Positions 10,347-20,364 of a stretch of DNA of 58,892 nucleotides are shown here, piece after piece. The stretch spans positions 137,269 to 196,160 of the forward strand of contig NZ_QREG01000010.1 of NCBI RefSeq assembly GCF_003386095.1, read 5' to 3'. Every line of letters begins with the position of its first letter. The first letter of the stretch is position 1. The notes below the pieces were generated by a model, which saw nothing but the letters and a program-made list of their open reading frames with translations, did not search any database and was not told the origin of the DNA. The position numbers and the translations under genes were made by a program. The stretch is from Marinoscillum furvescens DSM 4134 (GTDB lineage Bacteria; Bacteroidota; Bacteroidia; Cytophagales; Cyclobacteriaceae).

Positions 10347-11942
10347 ATGAAAAATACATTGTCCCTTGTTTTTCTCCTGTTCGGAGTGGCATTAGGTCAT
10401 CTGGTCAGCGCTGAAGTACGCGTGCACGGTCTTTTCAGCGATGGCATGGTATTGCAGCGCAATTCCCAGGCGCCCGTGTGGGGCTGGGCTGCACCTGGCG
10501 AACAGGTGATAGTCACCGCTAGCTGGGGAGCACGCGCTGAAACAGTGGCTAGTGCAGATAGCAGCTGGCAGGTACAGCTGGCTACTCCAGAAGCAGGTGG
10601 ACCCTTTGAGCTAACTATTGCTGGTCAGAATACCCTGACCATCAGCGATGTGTGGACGGGGGAAGTGTGGCTGTGCACCGGTCAGTCCAATATGGATTTT
10701 ACGATGAGTCAGCTCACCAAAGATGCTCGAGAGCCTAAATATCAGCCTTTGGTGGACTATATAAGAAAGGAAATAGCTACGGCTTCAGATACTCTGATTC
10801 GCCATATCGAAGTGCCACGCCGAACTTCCATAGCGAAAGAGGAAAAAGATTTTTCGGCAGACTGGCGCAGTGTGGGGCCGGAGCAGACGGGTAAAATCTC
10901 TGCTACGGCCTATTTTTTTGCGCGAAAGCTGCGCAAGGCATTAAATGTGCCCGTGGGACTGGTAGAATGCTCGTGGGGTGGCACGCGTATACAGCCGTGG
11001 ATTCCAGTGGAGGCGTATCGGCAACATCCTGATTTACGCACTTATTTTGAAAACAACCGCAAACACATTCGCCGAATCATTGACAGTGTGAGTGTGGAGG
11101 ATTTTAAGGACGTGGAGTTCGAAGCACGATTTGCCGCATGGCAGGCGAGCGATCGCTCAGACAGTCGGCCATGGCCCCGCGTGCATCCGCAAAACGATAA
11201 GCAGGTGCCTGCCACGCTCTACAATGGGATGCTGGCAGCGGTGGTTCCTTACCGCATCGCTGGAGCCCTGTGGTATCAGGGAGAAAGCAACTCCCACTTC
11301 AAGGAGGAGGAGCATGAGCTGTATTTCAAAACACTCATCAGCAGCTGGCGCGCTGCCTGGAATCAGGGAGCATTTCCTTTTTACTATGTGCAGCTGGCCA
11401 ACTATGAAGCACGAGACAAACGATCGGATGGAGGCTGGGCCATGGTGAATGACGCGATGCGCCGCGGGCTGGAGCTACCCAATACAGGGATGGCAGTACT
11501 CACAGACATAGGTGAGGCCAAAGATGTACACCCGCACAACAAAATGGATGTAGGCGATCGCCTCGCTCGCTGGGCACTGGCCAAAAATTATGGAGTAGAC
11601 GTGGAAGCGGTAAGTGGCCCGCTATTTTCTGCTGTAAAGCACAAAAAAGGCAGGTCTATCGTGAAGTTTGAGCAGGTAGGCTCAGGGCTCATGGTGGGAC
11701 AGAAGCACCTGATGGAGCCAACAAAAGAAGTAGATGAGCCCCTGGTGGGTTTTGAAATAGCAGGTAGTGATGGCGTGTGGTACCCGGCAGAGGCTACGAT
11801 TGCTGGCAAAGACAAAGTAATGGTCAGCAGCGATCAGGTACAGGAGCCGGTAGCAGTACGGTTTGCCTGGTCGTCCAACCCTGAAGGCATCAACCTTTAC
11901 AACCGTGAGGGGTTGCCTGCAGCCACTTTCACTACGCCATAA
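10347..11942 (+). CDS. Sialate O-acetylesterase-like carbohydrate esterase (SASA family)
   Basis: Secreted SGNH-type esterase that removes acetyl groups from sugars. From ATG 10347 it is 531 residues with a signal peptide (cleavage near LVSA, about residue 22). A longer in-frame start at 10302 would place Cys-rich residues before the signal peptide and is rejected. Motifs: TGQSNM with nucleophile Ser114, WYQGESNSH (oxyanion block), and DIGEAKDVHPHNK carrying the acid/base Asp-His pair. It precedes the lyase gene by 19 bp, so the two are probably co-transcribed. In this setting the substrate is more likely an acetylated plant or algal polysaccharide than sialic acid; that is inference from context. 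Confidence 0.88.
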   Translation: MKNTLSLVFLLFGVALGHLVSAEVRVHGLFSDGMVLQRNSQAPVWGWAAPGEQVIVTASWGARAETVASADSSWQVQLATPEAGGPFELTIAGQNTLTISDVWTGEVWLCTGQSNMDFTMSQLTKDAREPKYQPLVDYIRKEIATASDTLIRHIEVPRRTSIAKEEKDFSADWRSVGPEQTGKISATAYFFARKLRKALNVPVGLVECSWGGTRIQPWIPVEAYRQHPDLRTYFENNRKHIRRIIDSVSVEDFKDVEFEARFAAWQASDRSDSRPWPRVHPQNDKQVPATLYNGMLAAVVPYRIAGALWYQGESNSHFKEEEHELYFKTLISSWRAAWNQGAFPFYYVQLANYEARDKRSDGGWAMVNDAMRRGLELPNTGMAVLTDIGEAKDVHPHNKMDVGDRLARWALAKNYGVDVEAVSGPLFSAVKHKKGRSIVKFEQVGSGLMVGQKHLMEPTKEVDEPLVGFEIAGSDGVWYPAEATIAGKDKVMVSSDQVQEPVAVRFAWSSNPEGINLYNREGLPAATFTTP

Positions 11943-11961
11943 TCCTTCAACCTTAATAGTT

Positions 11962-14421
11962 ATGTTTAGAATTTTTGCAGCGATTGCCTTGCAGTTGATT
12001 GTGCTGGTTGGTCTACAAGCTGAAGTCAGCCAAAAGGTATCCCGTTCTGGGCAGGCCGGAGCGGTAATTAGGTATCCGTTTTCTTTTACTAACGATAGTG
12101 AGCAGCCCAAAACTTATTCACTGGTCATCTCCAATCCACGATTGCTAGCTTGTACCTATGAGCTGGCTCGTGATGAAGTGACTCTATCACCTGGAGCGAG
12201 TTATAAAGGAGAGTTGGCAGTAACAGTTAGTGATCGAATCCCTCCGGGAGCCTTTGAGGAGGCTACTTTGCGGATATCGAGTGAAGGTATGTTAACAGGT
12301 ACATTTCAGTTCATCACGGTCCGCGCCAAACCTCACCCGTATTTACTCGTGACGGACGAGCTAATCGCCGAAGCAAAAGCAAAAATGGCCAACCATGCCT
12401 GGGCATCGGCGGCATTTGAGCAGGTGAAAAAAGAAGCCCTAAGCTATCGCATACCTGAGCGAAAGGTCATCACCAAAGCACGAAATACGCTGGAATGGTC
12501 GAGTTTTAATTACAAAGCCAATACCACGGAAGAGGTTTTTAAAAAAGTGCTGGTATGGAAATTTGCGGGTAGTGAAGCCTTGCGCGATGAGGTTTTGGGT
12601 TTTGTTAGAGCCGTTTGTGATCCTAAAGAAGGCTATGTCGCTGTGGGCGCCGCTACTACCGGGGTGCAGGTTCATGAAGGCAATTTCTTTCTTTACCTGG
12701 CTGCCATCTGTGACGTGCTGTATGGTGAGGGGCTTTTGTCTGATACTGACAAGGCCAATATAGCAGCTACCTTTCGTCACTACATCAGCCTACAGGGCGA
12801 AGACCTGACAGGGGAAGCCATCATGAACCATGAAGCCAGCGCACTGACAGGAGCAGTATTTGCGGCGCTTTTTATGGAAGACATGGCCACACTAGATCAT
12901 CTAATGGAAACGGAAGGCGGCCTGATCGATCAGCTGGCCAAGGGCACCATGCCTGATGGATGGTGGTTTGAAAGTACCGTAAACTATAGCTATGTGGTGG
13001 TGGAGCGCTTTACCCTGCTGGCACAGGCTTTTGAAAACTATGGCTGGAACTTCTTTGATCGGCGATTTCCTATTCGCTACAAAAGCAAAGACTATGACAA
13101 TGCCAAAGAGGGCTTTACAGGCATGAAGTTCGATGTGTGGGGACCTATGAACCAAAACACCATAGGTTTCGAAGAGATGTACACAGGCCACATCCCCTTG
13201 ATGGACGAAAAAGCCTATGTAGTTTCCAGCAATGACTCCAAAGCCACAGGCCCACACCCTTTTTATGAACTGGCTTACCGACATTTTCCTAAAGACGAAA
13301 TAGCGTGGGTGCTGCACCATTCAGAGCGAATGGGGTGGGAGGCACTGCTCTACGGGGTGCCTGAGCTGCCTGATGTACAGGACCCGAGAAGTAAATCTAC
13401 CTACGTGCCCAATGTAGGAATCACGGCATTGCGTTCACAAAAACCGGGTAGAAGTGCTGCCGATCAGATCCAGGCTTATGTAAAGTACGGAACGCATGGC
13501 GGCTGGCATGGTCATTTTGATCGGACGGGAATGTTGGCTCTGGATCGTTATGGACATAAGTACTTTGGGACGGAAATGACCTGGTACGGCTATGGCAATC
13601 CTGGCTATAAAGAATGTGTGCAGACCTCTGCTACGCACAACATGGTAGTGGTGGATGGCCTGCAGCAAGAAGCCTTGCCCTCAGAGCAGCTGCTCTTTTA
13701 TGCAGGTGATCTGATGCAGGTCAGTGCAGTGGAGACGGTCGCCCGCTGGCGAAAAATCCCTACCTGGAACATCGATAAGTTTCCGCCCTGGGATGATAAG
13801 GGTTATGCCGAAGGTTTTGAACATGTACAGCAGCGCAGAATCACCGTAGTGACGGATGACTATGTGGTACTGGCAGACTATGTAAACGCTTCACAGCGCC
13901 ACCAATACGACTGGCTGATACATCCCGTAGGCTTTCAGGGAATGACCAATGCATCCAAAAAAGGACCATTGCAACCCCAGTTGGAAACCGCCTTTGACTC
14001 ACCCTACAAGTATTTCAACAATGCGCAGTGGTATCGCATGAAAGGAGGTACGGTAGTGAGTTTTCAGGAAAAAGCTATGAAACTGGATGTGCATACACTA
14101 TGGCCACAAAAGGCTGATGTGTTCATAGCCGAATACCCAAATGCGGGCCGTCATCAGGGCATTCGTAACAATCCGGACCGCAGCACCTTCGGAGTGAGTG
14201 TCAATGCAAAGGAAACCGTGTTCTTAACCATCTTGGAGCCTTACAAAGGGACATCAGCTCTTCGCAGCGTTAGCGCACCCAATCAAGGTGAAGTGATCGT
14301 TACGCTGGCAGACGGGAGAAAGCAGGAGGTACGGATCGAGGGGTTAGGCATGGATGACCCGAAAGTTTCCATCCGGGAATGGCAAGATGGCGAACTGCAG
14401 AGAAGTGAAAGCACCAGATAG
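11962..14421 (+). CDS. Heparinase II/III-family polysaccharide lyase
   Basis: Predicted periplasmic or surface lyase that cleaves uronic-acid polysaccharides by beta-elimination. From ATG 11962 it is 819 residues with a signal peptide (about 1-20). After a short beta-domain comes an (alpha/alpha) toroid (about 105-400) containing MNHEAS and DGWWFESTVNYSY, in which the Asn, His and Tyr positions are typical of the active site. Then comes the heparinase II/III beta-sandwich (about 480-800) with GGWHGHFD and SATHNMVVVDG, hallmark metal/catalytic His motifs. An earlier in-frame start at 11863 would overlap the esterase and lacks a signal peptide. The exact PL family cannot be set by eye; PL15, 17, 38 or 40-like enzymes share this fold. 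The GH88 enzyme at 46236 would act on its products. Confidence 0.82.
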   Translation: MFRIFAAIALQLIVLVGLQAEVSQKVSRSGQAGAVIRYPFSFTNDSEQPKTYSLVISNPRLLACTYELARDEVTLSPGASYKGELAVTVSDRIPPGAFEEATLRISSEGMLTGTFQFITVRAKPHPYLLVTDELIAEAKAKMANHAWASAAFEQVKKEALSYRIPERKVITKARNTLEWSSFNYKANTTEEVFKKVLVWKFAGSEALRDEVLGFVRAVCDPKEGYVAVGAATTGVQVHEGNFFLYLAAICDVLYGEGLLSDTDKANIAATFRHYISLQGEDLTGEAIMNHEASALTGAVFAALFMEDMATLDHLMETEGGLIDQLAKGTMPDGWWFESTVNYSYVVVERFTLLAQAFENYGWNFFDRRFPIRYKSKDYDNAKEGFTGMKFDVWGPMNQNTIGFEEMYTGHIPLMDEKAYVVSSNDSKATGPHPFYELAYRHFPKDEIAWVLHHSERMGWEALLYGVPELPDVQDPRSKSTYVPNVGITALRSQKPGRSAADQIQAYVKYGTHGGWHGHFDRTGMLALDRYGHKYFGTEMTWYGYGNPGYKECVQTSATHNMVVVDGLQQEALPSEQLLFYAGDLMQVSAVETVARWRKIPTWNIDKFPPWDDKGYAEGFEHVQQRRITVVTDDYVVLADYVNASQRHQYDWLIHPVGFQGMTNASKKGPLQPQLETAFDSPYKYFNNAQWYRMKGGTVVSFQEKAMKLDVHTLWPQKADVFIAEYPNAGRHQGIRNNPDRSTFGVSVNAKETVFLTILEPYKGTSALRSVSAPNQGEVIVTLADGRKQEVRIEGLGMDDPKVSIREWQDGELQRSESTR

Positions 14422-14757
14422 TGAGTGGTAACAGTACATCTAAACGCAAACAATCCTGATGAAACGGGCTGGGCAAGGGGGGTGAAATAATTCAAAAAAG
14501 ATAAAAAAATGCCCTCAATAAGCGTAAAACGAACGAATGAATCATGAGTTATCACATCAGAACCATCAGTTATACACTTCATTTGGGCTAGCTCCGATCT
14601 TGCAAAAGAGTCTGATAGTCGTATGATCAGCTACTAATGTTCGAGGGATCTGACAGCAGTCATAAAACTCATAGAAGAACGCTTGGCTTCAGGCATATGT
14701 AACCCGCTCGGTTAAATCCGGGATTTTAAAAATTTTTTGCTAAAGATTGAATGTAAA
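14422..14757. other. 336-bp intergenic region before the fucosidase
   Basis: No coding frame with recognisable content. The stretch is AT-rich toward the fucosidase start. It presumably holds the fucosidase promoter, but no strong terminator hairpin or operator palindrome stands out. Confidence 0.4.
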
Positions 14758-16122
14758 ATGAGAAAACTGACGAACTACTTACTGGTAGCTGTTCTGCTAA
14801 TCGGAGCGGCCTGTAAGTCTACTCCTCCTAAGAAGCCCCAATTAAGTATATCTGAAGACCAACGGATGGAATGGTGGCGTGATGCCGGTTTTGGCATGTT
14901 CATTCACTGGGGACTCTATGCCATACCTGCGGGAGTATATAAAGGAGATACCGTACGTGGCAATGCGGAATGGATCATGGATAAGCTGGATATTCCGGTG
15001 AAGGAATATGAGCAATTTGCCAGTCAGTTTAACCCCGTGAAGTTTGATGCCGAAAAGTGGGTGTCAATAGCTAAAGATGCGGGCATGAAATACATTGTCA
15101 TTACTTCCAAGCACCACGAAGGGTTTTGCCTTTGGGATTCCAAAACCACAGATTATGACGTAATGGAGGCATCACCTTTCAACCGTGATATCATCAAAGA
15201 ACTGGCCGAGGCTTGCCGCCGGGAAGGCATCAAGTTTTGTGTGTACTACTCTATAGTAGACTGGCACCACCCGCAGGCACAGGCGCCATTGTTTCCAAAC
15301 TACAATGCTGGTCAGCGTGACTCCACGGTATTCAACCCGGACTTTCCCAAGTACTATGAAAACTACCTGAAACCACAGGTAAAGGAGCTCCTCACCGAAT
15401 ACGGAGATATTGGCGTGGTATGGTTTGACGGTGACTGGATCCCAGATTATACCACCGAAATGGGAAAAGAATTGTACAGCTTTATCCGTGACTTACAGCC
15501 ACAAACGATCGTCAACAACCGTGTAGACAAAGGTCGTGCAGGGATGAGTGGTATGAACAAAGAAGGCGTTTACGCGGGTGATTTCGGTACACCCGAAAAA
15601 GAAATACCCGATACGGGCATGGATGGTGTAGACTGGGAGTCTTGCCTTACCATGAACGGAAGCTGGGGCTTTAAGTCTACAGACCACAACTGGAAAAGTG
15701 AAAAAACACTGATTCATAACCTGGTAGAGATTGTCTCTAAAGGTGGTAACCTGCTGCTCAATGTAGGGCCTACTGCTGAGGGTGAAATACCTCAGGCTAG
15801 TGTGGAGCGCCTTGCTGCTATGGGTGACTGGGTAGAGGTAAACGGAGAATCCATCTACGGTGCCGAAGCTAGTCCATTCGAAAAACCAGAGTGGGGACGC
15901 TACACGATCAAAGACAATGTATTGTATGCGCACGTGTTTGACTGGCCAGCAGACGGAAAGTTAGCCTTGCACCCAGAGGTAAACCCCGGACGTGTAAGCT
16001 TGCTGGCAGACGAGAGCGCTACCTTGAAGTTTGACGGAGCTAATGCAACAGTAGAGCTGCCTGAGCAGGCACCAGATGATGCTGTGTCCGTGATTAAAAT
16101 AGAACTTAAAAACGCATTATAA
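14758..16122 (+). CDS. Alpha-L-fucosidase, GH29, lipoprotein
   Basis: Retaining exo-glycosidase releasing L-fucose. From ATG 14758 it is 454 residues with a lipoprotein signal (LLIGAAC, Cys19), so it is probably membrane-anchored. GH29 landmarks: FIHWGLYAIPAG (about 48-59), VITSKHHEGFCLWDS (about 114-128) with the conserved His pair, and VVWFDGDW, where Asp224 is the expected nucleophile. A small C-terminal beta-domain follows (about 370-454). An alternative TTG start 21 bp upstream adds residues before the signal peptide and is unlikely. It lies between the lyase gene and the SusCD operon and is followed by a strong terminator. Confidence 0.94.
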   Translation: MRKLTNYLLVAVLLIGAACKSTPPKKPQLSISEDQRMEWWRDAGFGMFIHWGLYAIPAGVYKGDTVRGNAEWIMDKLDIPVKEYEQFASQFNPVKFDAEKWVSIAKDAGMKYIVITSKHHEGFCLWDSKTTDYDVMEASPFNRDIIKELAEACRREGIKFCVYYSIVDWHHPQAQAPLFPNYNAGQRDSTVFNPDFPKYYENYLKPQVKELLTEYGDIGVVWFDGDWIPDYTTEMGKELYSFIRDLQPQTIVNNRVDKGRAGMSGMNKEGVYAGDFGTPEKEIPDTGMDGVDWESCLTMNGSWGFKSTDHNWKSEKTLIHNLVEIVSKGGNLLLNVGPTAEGEIPQASVERLAAMGDWVEVNGESIYGAEASPFEKPEWGRYTIKDNVLYAHVFDWPADGKLALHPEVNPGRVSLLADESATLKFDGANATVELPEQAPDDAVSVIKIELKNAL

Positions 16123-16168
16123 ACGCACAAAATGATATTATTCTTTCTTTTTAGTTAGTTGTATCGCA

Positions 16169-16234
16169 AGGGGCTGACTCAGAGGTAAAATGACTTTCAC
16201 ACAAGTAATTGCACTTAAGTCAGCCCCTTTTTTA
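16169..16234 (+). terminator. Rho-independent terminator after the fucosidase
   Basis: Arms AGGGGCTGACT (16169-16179) and AGTCAGCCCCT (16218-16228) are perfectly complementary over 11 bp with a 38-nt loop. They are followed by a run of T. The long loop is unusual but the stem and T-run are clear. Confidence 0.75.
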
Positions 16235-16342
16235 AAGTGTATTTGTTTCTAGTAGTTCATAGATATCAGCAGTTTGGAGATTGATTAACGACCTGCTGCT
16301 GAGTGTTGGTTTATTTAGTTAATCTACTCATATCTTTTACCG

Positions 16343-16374
16343 AAGCACAGCTCTCATCCGGCTGTGCTTTTTTA
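16343..16374 (+). terminator. Second terminator-like hairpin
   Basis: AAGCACAGC (16343-16351) pairs with GCTGTGCTT (16361-16369), loop 9 nt, followed by seven T. It follows the first terminator by about 110 bp with no gene between, so it may end a short RNA or act as a backup terminator. Confidence 0.6.
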
Positions 16375-17002
16375 TTTGCCTACAAAAGCGCCACACGCAA
16401 CATCCCGGCAAAGACCTATTAAATGAAAGCCACCGATTTGCAATGGGTACCTATTAAGCTCAAATAGTAGTGAGTCTCTATCCAGGCTTAGACTGCCTTG
16501 CACTGTCTCTGTGGGCTTTAAACTGGTCAGCGCTGTTGGGTCTCGATACATTATCAGAAATGCAGGCAGACGCCATGTCAGGAGCCAGGAGTAGTAAAAT
16601 GCCCTATACATAGCATTATATAACATTGGGTAAGTGACTTCCCTGGTCTGATCTGCACGGATTTATAACTGCTTAGGTGAGGCTGCCAGGTTTTACTGCC
16701 TGTGTCGCCATGCTAAATCACTGATATCCGCCTTTTTCACAGGGCTTTACCCGCACCTTTTAACCATTCTAAGGGTATTGCTATAAATGTTTTCTGCAAA
16801 AGGTGTACAGATACCTCTAAATGTTCAATTGTAGCCATTTTAAAGCGATTTTAGAGCCATGAGTCATGTGTTTTGGGACATGATTTAAACTCAAAATTTG
16901 GGTTGTGAGCTAATCTTACAGATATGATTTCGAGGTGTGACCGTCCAATCTGGCCATACCGATTAGTCACTTTGAAACTCTAACTCTAAAACTAAAAAAC
17001 GT
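16375..17002. other. Gene-poor region upstream of the SusCD operon
   Basis: About 630 bp. One minus-strand open frame (16372-16626, 84 codons) exists but has no signal, motif or family resemblance that I recognise, and it overlaps the terminator hairpin, so I do not call it a gene. The right part should hold the SusC promoter and leader. No sigma/anti-sigma pair or two-component regulator is encoded here. Confidence 0.4.
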
Positions 17003-17101
17003 ATGATGACAACACTGTTACAATTACGGAATCACCTTTTTCATGGAGGCAGGCATCTGGCTGTTTCATTCGTGAAATCAATCACCTTAAATGCGATCTA
17101 A
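17003..17101 (+). CDS. Possible 32-residue leader ORF just before SusC
   Basis: ATG 17003 to TAA 17101 encodes a basic, His-containing 32-residue peptide (starts MMTTLLQLRNHLF, ends ITLNAI). It ends 2 bp before the SusC ATG in a different frame. The tight spacing suggests either a leader peptide coupled to SusC translation or chance. There is no homology I can name. Confidence 0.25.
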   Translation: MMTTLLQLRNHLFHGGRHLAVSFVKSITLNAI

Positions 17102-17103
17102 CT

Positions 17104-20100
17104 ATGGAAGCTCAATTGAATTGGTTGAATAATAAACTTTCTATGAGACTCGCTTTGACTTTTGTTGTATTTGCTGTTTCTGTGAGTATCGCAGCGGCAC
17201 AGTCTGTTACAGTAAAGGGAAAGGTGACTGATGAAAATGGAGAAGGCTTACCTGGGGCTACGGTCCTGGAGAAAGGAACGACAAACGGTACAGTTACTGA
17301 TATCACTGGAGAGTACTCTCTTAAAGTAGAGTCCGATGCAGTTATCGCTTACTCTTTTGTGGGGTATTCCACTCAGGAGATTGCAGTAAAAGGATCTACA
17401 ACTATAGATGTGTCCTTAGAGTTGGATACGGATGCTTTGGAAGAAGTAGTAGTTGTAGGATTTGGTACTCAAAAGAAAGAAGCAGTAGTAGGGGCTATGT
17501 CCTCTGTGAAACCATCCGAACTAAAGGTACCCTCCAGTAACCTGACTACAGCATTGGCCGGACGTGTGTCTGGTGTGGTAGCATATCAAAACAGTGGGGA
17601 GCCTGGAGAAGACAATGCTCAGTTCTTCGTAAGAGGTGTGGCATCTTTCAATGATCAAAACGATCCTTTGATCCTGATTGATGGGGTGCAGCTGACTTCA
17701 AGTGATTTGGCACGTCTTCAGCCAGATGATATCGAAAGCTTTGCAGTACTAAAGGATCCTACCACTACGGCGATTTATGGTGCCAAAGGTGCCAACGGAG
17801 TAATCCTGGTAACTACCAAATCTGGTGAAGAAGGACCTGCCAGAGTGAGCTTGCGTATGGAGCAGTCTGTAAGTGAGCCTGTGTCAGTGATAGACCTGGC
17901 AGACCCGGTTACTTATATGAACCTCCACAATGAGGCCAGCAGAACACGTGATGGCTTCAACGTATACACCCTGCAAAACATAGCAGGTGTAGAAAACGGT
18001 GGCAACCCTAACATCTATCCGGCCACTGACTGGTACGATGCACTTTTCAAAGACTATGCATCTACCCGCAGAGTAAACCTCAACGTACGTGGTGGAGGTA
18101 GCCGGGTAAGATACTATGTGGCAGGATCATTTACTCAGGATAATGGCCTGCTGAAGGTAGACGACAGAAACAATTTTACCAATGGCATAGACCTGAAGCG
18201 ATACCTGCTCAGATCAAACGTAAACGTAGATCTTCATGAGAATACAGAAATGATCGTACGTTTGCATTCTACTATCGACGATTATAGAGGACCTCTACCC
18301 GGTGGTAACGCATTCTACAAAGCAGCAGTAAGAACTAGCCCTACAAGATTCCCGGCTACTTACGACTTGCCTCCAGAGCTTCAGGGGCTTCCGCATATTC
18401 CGTTTGGAAATGCCCTGCCTCCAGCTGGTAGCAACATCGTATACGATGATGAAGGGTCACTGCCTGTGTGGTTTAACCCTTACGCAGAATTGCAGCGTGG
18501 TTATAGAGATTACCGAAATACCCTCTCACTCGTACAGTTTGAGTTAAAGCAAAAGTTAGATTTCCTGATCCCGGGACTGAGCGCCAGAGCGCTAGTAAAC
18601 GCTAACTCTACCTCTTTCTTCGAGAACAGACGTTCGTACGCTCCGTTTTTCTACCGCTTGCAGACTTACGATCCGGCTACAGAAGAGTACAAGCTGCTCC
18701 GTACTGCACAAGGCGGAGGGGGTGAGTCTCTAGAGCTTTTGGGTACTGGTGAGCGAAAAAATAACTCCGTATTCTACATGGAGTCTGCGCTCAACTACTA
18801 CCAGACGTTTGCCGAAAAGCACAATGTGTCTGGATTGCTCGTGTTTACTGCTCGTGAATACCTGGACGGTAACGCAAACTCTGTGCAGAACTCACTGCCT
18901 AGCAGAAACCTGACGCTGGCAGGTAGATACAACTACGATTTTGACAACCGCTACTTTGCGGAGTTTAACTTTGGCTACAATGGATCTGAGCGATTTGCAC
19001 GAAACAACCGATTCGGTTTCTTCCCATCGTTTGGTCTGGGCTGGTTGGCATCTGACGAGCCTTTCCTAAGTGGACTCAATCCTTTCATCAGCCGATTGAA
19101 GCTGAGAGCTTCTTTTGGATGGGTGGGTAACGACAGAATCGGTAACAACCGAAACGATCGTTTCTTCTACTTATCAGAAGTTAACCTCAATCACGGTGGA
19201 CAAGGATACCTGTTTGGACAGGAGCTCAACAACTTCATCCCTGGTGTATCTATCAGCCGCTACGCAAACCCACTAGTAACCTGGGAACGTTCCAGAAAAG
19301 CTAACATCGGTTTGGAGCTAAACTTTGCAGATGATGCGATTCAGTTTAGAACAGACATCTTCCACGAGCTGAGAACCAGCATCCTGCAAGAGCGTGCGGA
19401 TATCCCATCTACGCTTGGACTGCAGGCTGATCTCAAAACCAACGTAGGAGAGGTGACAGCACACGGTATAGATGCCTCTATTGATGTCAACCACTACTTC
19501 AACAACGAATTTTGGATTACCGGTAGAGGTACATTTGTATACTCAGACAACCAATTCAAAGTTTACGAAGAAGCCAACTACGGAGCACTTGGAGCACCAT
19601 GGACATCCAATGTGGGCAAAAATGTAAATGTGAAGCACGGACTCATCGCAGAGCGCTTGTTTGTAGATGACGAAGAGGCCCTCAACTCGCCGATTCAGAT
19701 GGGTAGAGTACCAGGTATAGACTATGGAGGAGGTGATATCAAATACAAAGACCTCAATGGTGATGGTGTGATCTCTGATCTGGACAGAGCACCTATCGGA
19801 AACCCTACCATGCCTAAGGTGACTTATGGCTTTGGTTTCTCAGTAGGCTACAAGCGTTGGGACTTCAGTGCTTTCTTCCAGGGACTCGACGGTGTTTCTT
19901 TCTTCATCAACCCTGAGGAGACCGGTCCATTCCTTACCTACTATGATGACGACATCATAGATGTAGAAAACAATGGCAACGGATGGAGTAACGGTATTTT
20001 GATTGAGAATGGCCTGATCCAGGCGTTTGCGGACAGCCACTGGTCAGAAGAAAATGGCGATGTATATGCTACCTGGCCAAGACTATCTACCCGACCTGTA

Positions 20101-20355
20101 CTGAACAACAACGAGCTGAGCACCTGGTGGCTGAGAGATGCTTCTTTCCTAAGACTGAAGCAAGTAGAAATCGGCTATGATTTCTTGAAAAACAAGAAAG
20201 ACACAAAAGGTCTGAGAGGCTTGAGAGGCTATGTGTCTGGCACCAACCTGTTGGTTATGAGTGCTTTTGACTTGTGGGATCCGGAGTTGAGAGGTAATGG
20301 ACTGAATTACCCGCTTCAGCGTGTGTTTAATATCGGATTGCTAGCAGATTTTTAA
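17104..20355 (+). CDS. SusC/RagA-type TonB-linked outer-membrane oligosaccharide transporter
   Basis: 22-strand outer-membrane barrel importing oligosaccharides under a SusD lid. It is 1083 residues: signal peptide (about 1-33, ending AAAQ), CarboxypepD_reg-like beta domain (about 36-110, VKGKVTDENGEGLPGATV), TonB-box-like LEEVVVVGFGTQ near 116-127, plug domain (about 128-240) with the SusC signature DIESFAVLKDPTTTAIYGAKGANGVI (seen as DIESFAVLKD then AIYGAKGANGVI), then the barrel ending in terminal Phe. It is directly followed by SusD (9 bp gap). No FecR/anti-sigma interacting extension is visible, so control is probably through the LacI regulator or an unlinked factor. Confidence 0.97.
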   Translation: MEAQLNWLNNKLSMRLALTFVVFAVSVSIAAAQSVTVKGKVTDENGEGLPGATVLEKGTTNGTVTDITGEYSLKVESDAVIAYSFVGYSTQEIAVKGSTTIDVSLELDTDALEEVVVVGFGTQKKEAVVGAMSSVKPSELKVPSSNLTTALAGRVSGVVAYQNSGEPGEDNAQFFVRGVASFNDQNDPLILIDGVQLTSSDLARLQPDDIESFAVLKDPTTTAIYGAKGANGVILVTTKSGEEGPARVSLRMEQSVSEPVSVIDLADPVTYMNLHNEASRTRDGFNVYTLQNIAGVENGGNPNIYPATDWYDALFKDYASTRRVNLNVRGGGSRVRYYVAGSFTQDNGLLKVDDRNNFTNGIDLKRYLLRSNVNVDLHENTEMIVRLHSTIDDYRGPLPGGNAFYKAAVRTSPTRFPATYDLPPELQGLPHIPFGNALPPAGSNIVYDDEGSLPVWFNPYAELQRGYRDYRNTLSLVQFELKQKLDFLIPGLSARALVNANSTSFFENRRSYAPFFYRLQTYDPATEEYKLLRTAQGGGGESLELLGTGERKNNSVFYMESALNYYQTFAEKHNVSGLLVFTAREYLDGNANSVQNSLPSRNLTLAGRYNYDFDNRYFAEFNFGYNGSERFARNNRFGFFPSFGLGWLASDEPFLSGLNPFISRLKLRASFGWVGNDRIGNNRNDRFFYLSEVNLNHGGQGYLFGQELNNFIPGVSISRYANPLVTWERSRKANIGLELNFADDAIQFRTDIFHELRTSILQERADIPSTLGLQADLKTNVGEVTAHGIDASIDVNHYFNNEFWITGRGTFVYSDNQFKVYEEANYGALGAPWTSNVGKNVNVKHGLIAERLFVDDEEALNSPIQMGRVPGIDYGGGDIKYKDLNGDGVISDLDRAPIGNPTMPKVTYGFGFSVGYKRWDFSAFFQGLDGVSFFINPEETGPFLTYYDDDIIDVENNGNGWSNGILIENGLIQAFADSHWSEENGDVYATWPRLSTRPVLNNNELSTWWLRDASFLRLKQVEIGYDFLKNKKDTKGLRGLRGYVSGTNLLVMSAFDLWDPELRGNGLNYPLQRVFNIGLLADF

Positions 20356-20364
20356 AGAGACATT

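Noticed and set aside
16372-16626. Minus-strand open frame of 84 codons
   Set aside because: It overlaps the terminator hairpin, has no signal or motif, and its content does not resemble any family I know.
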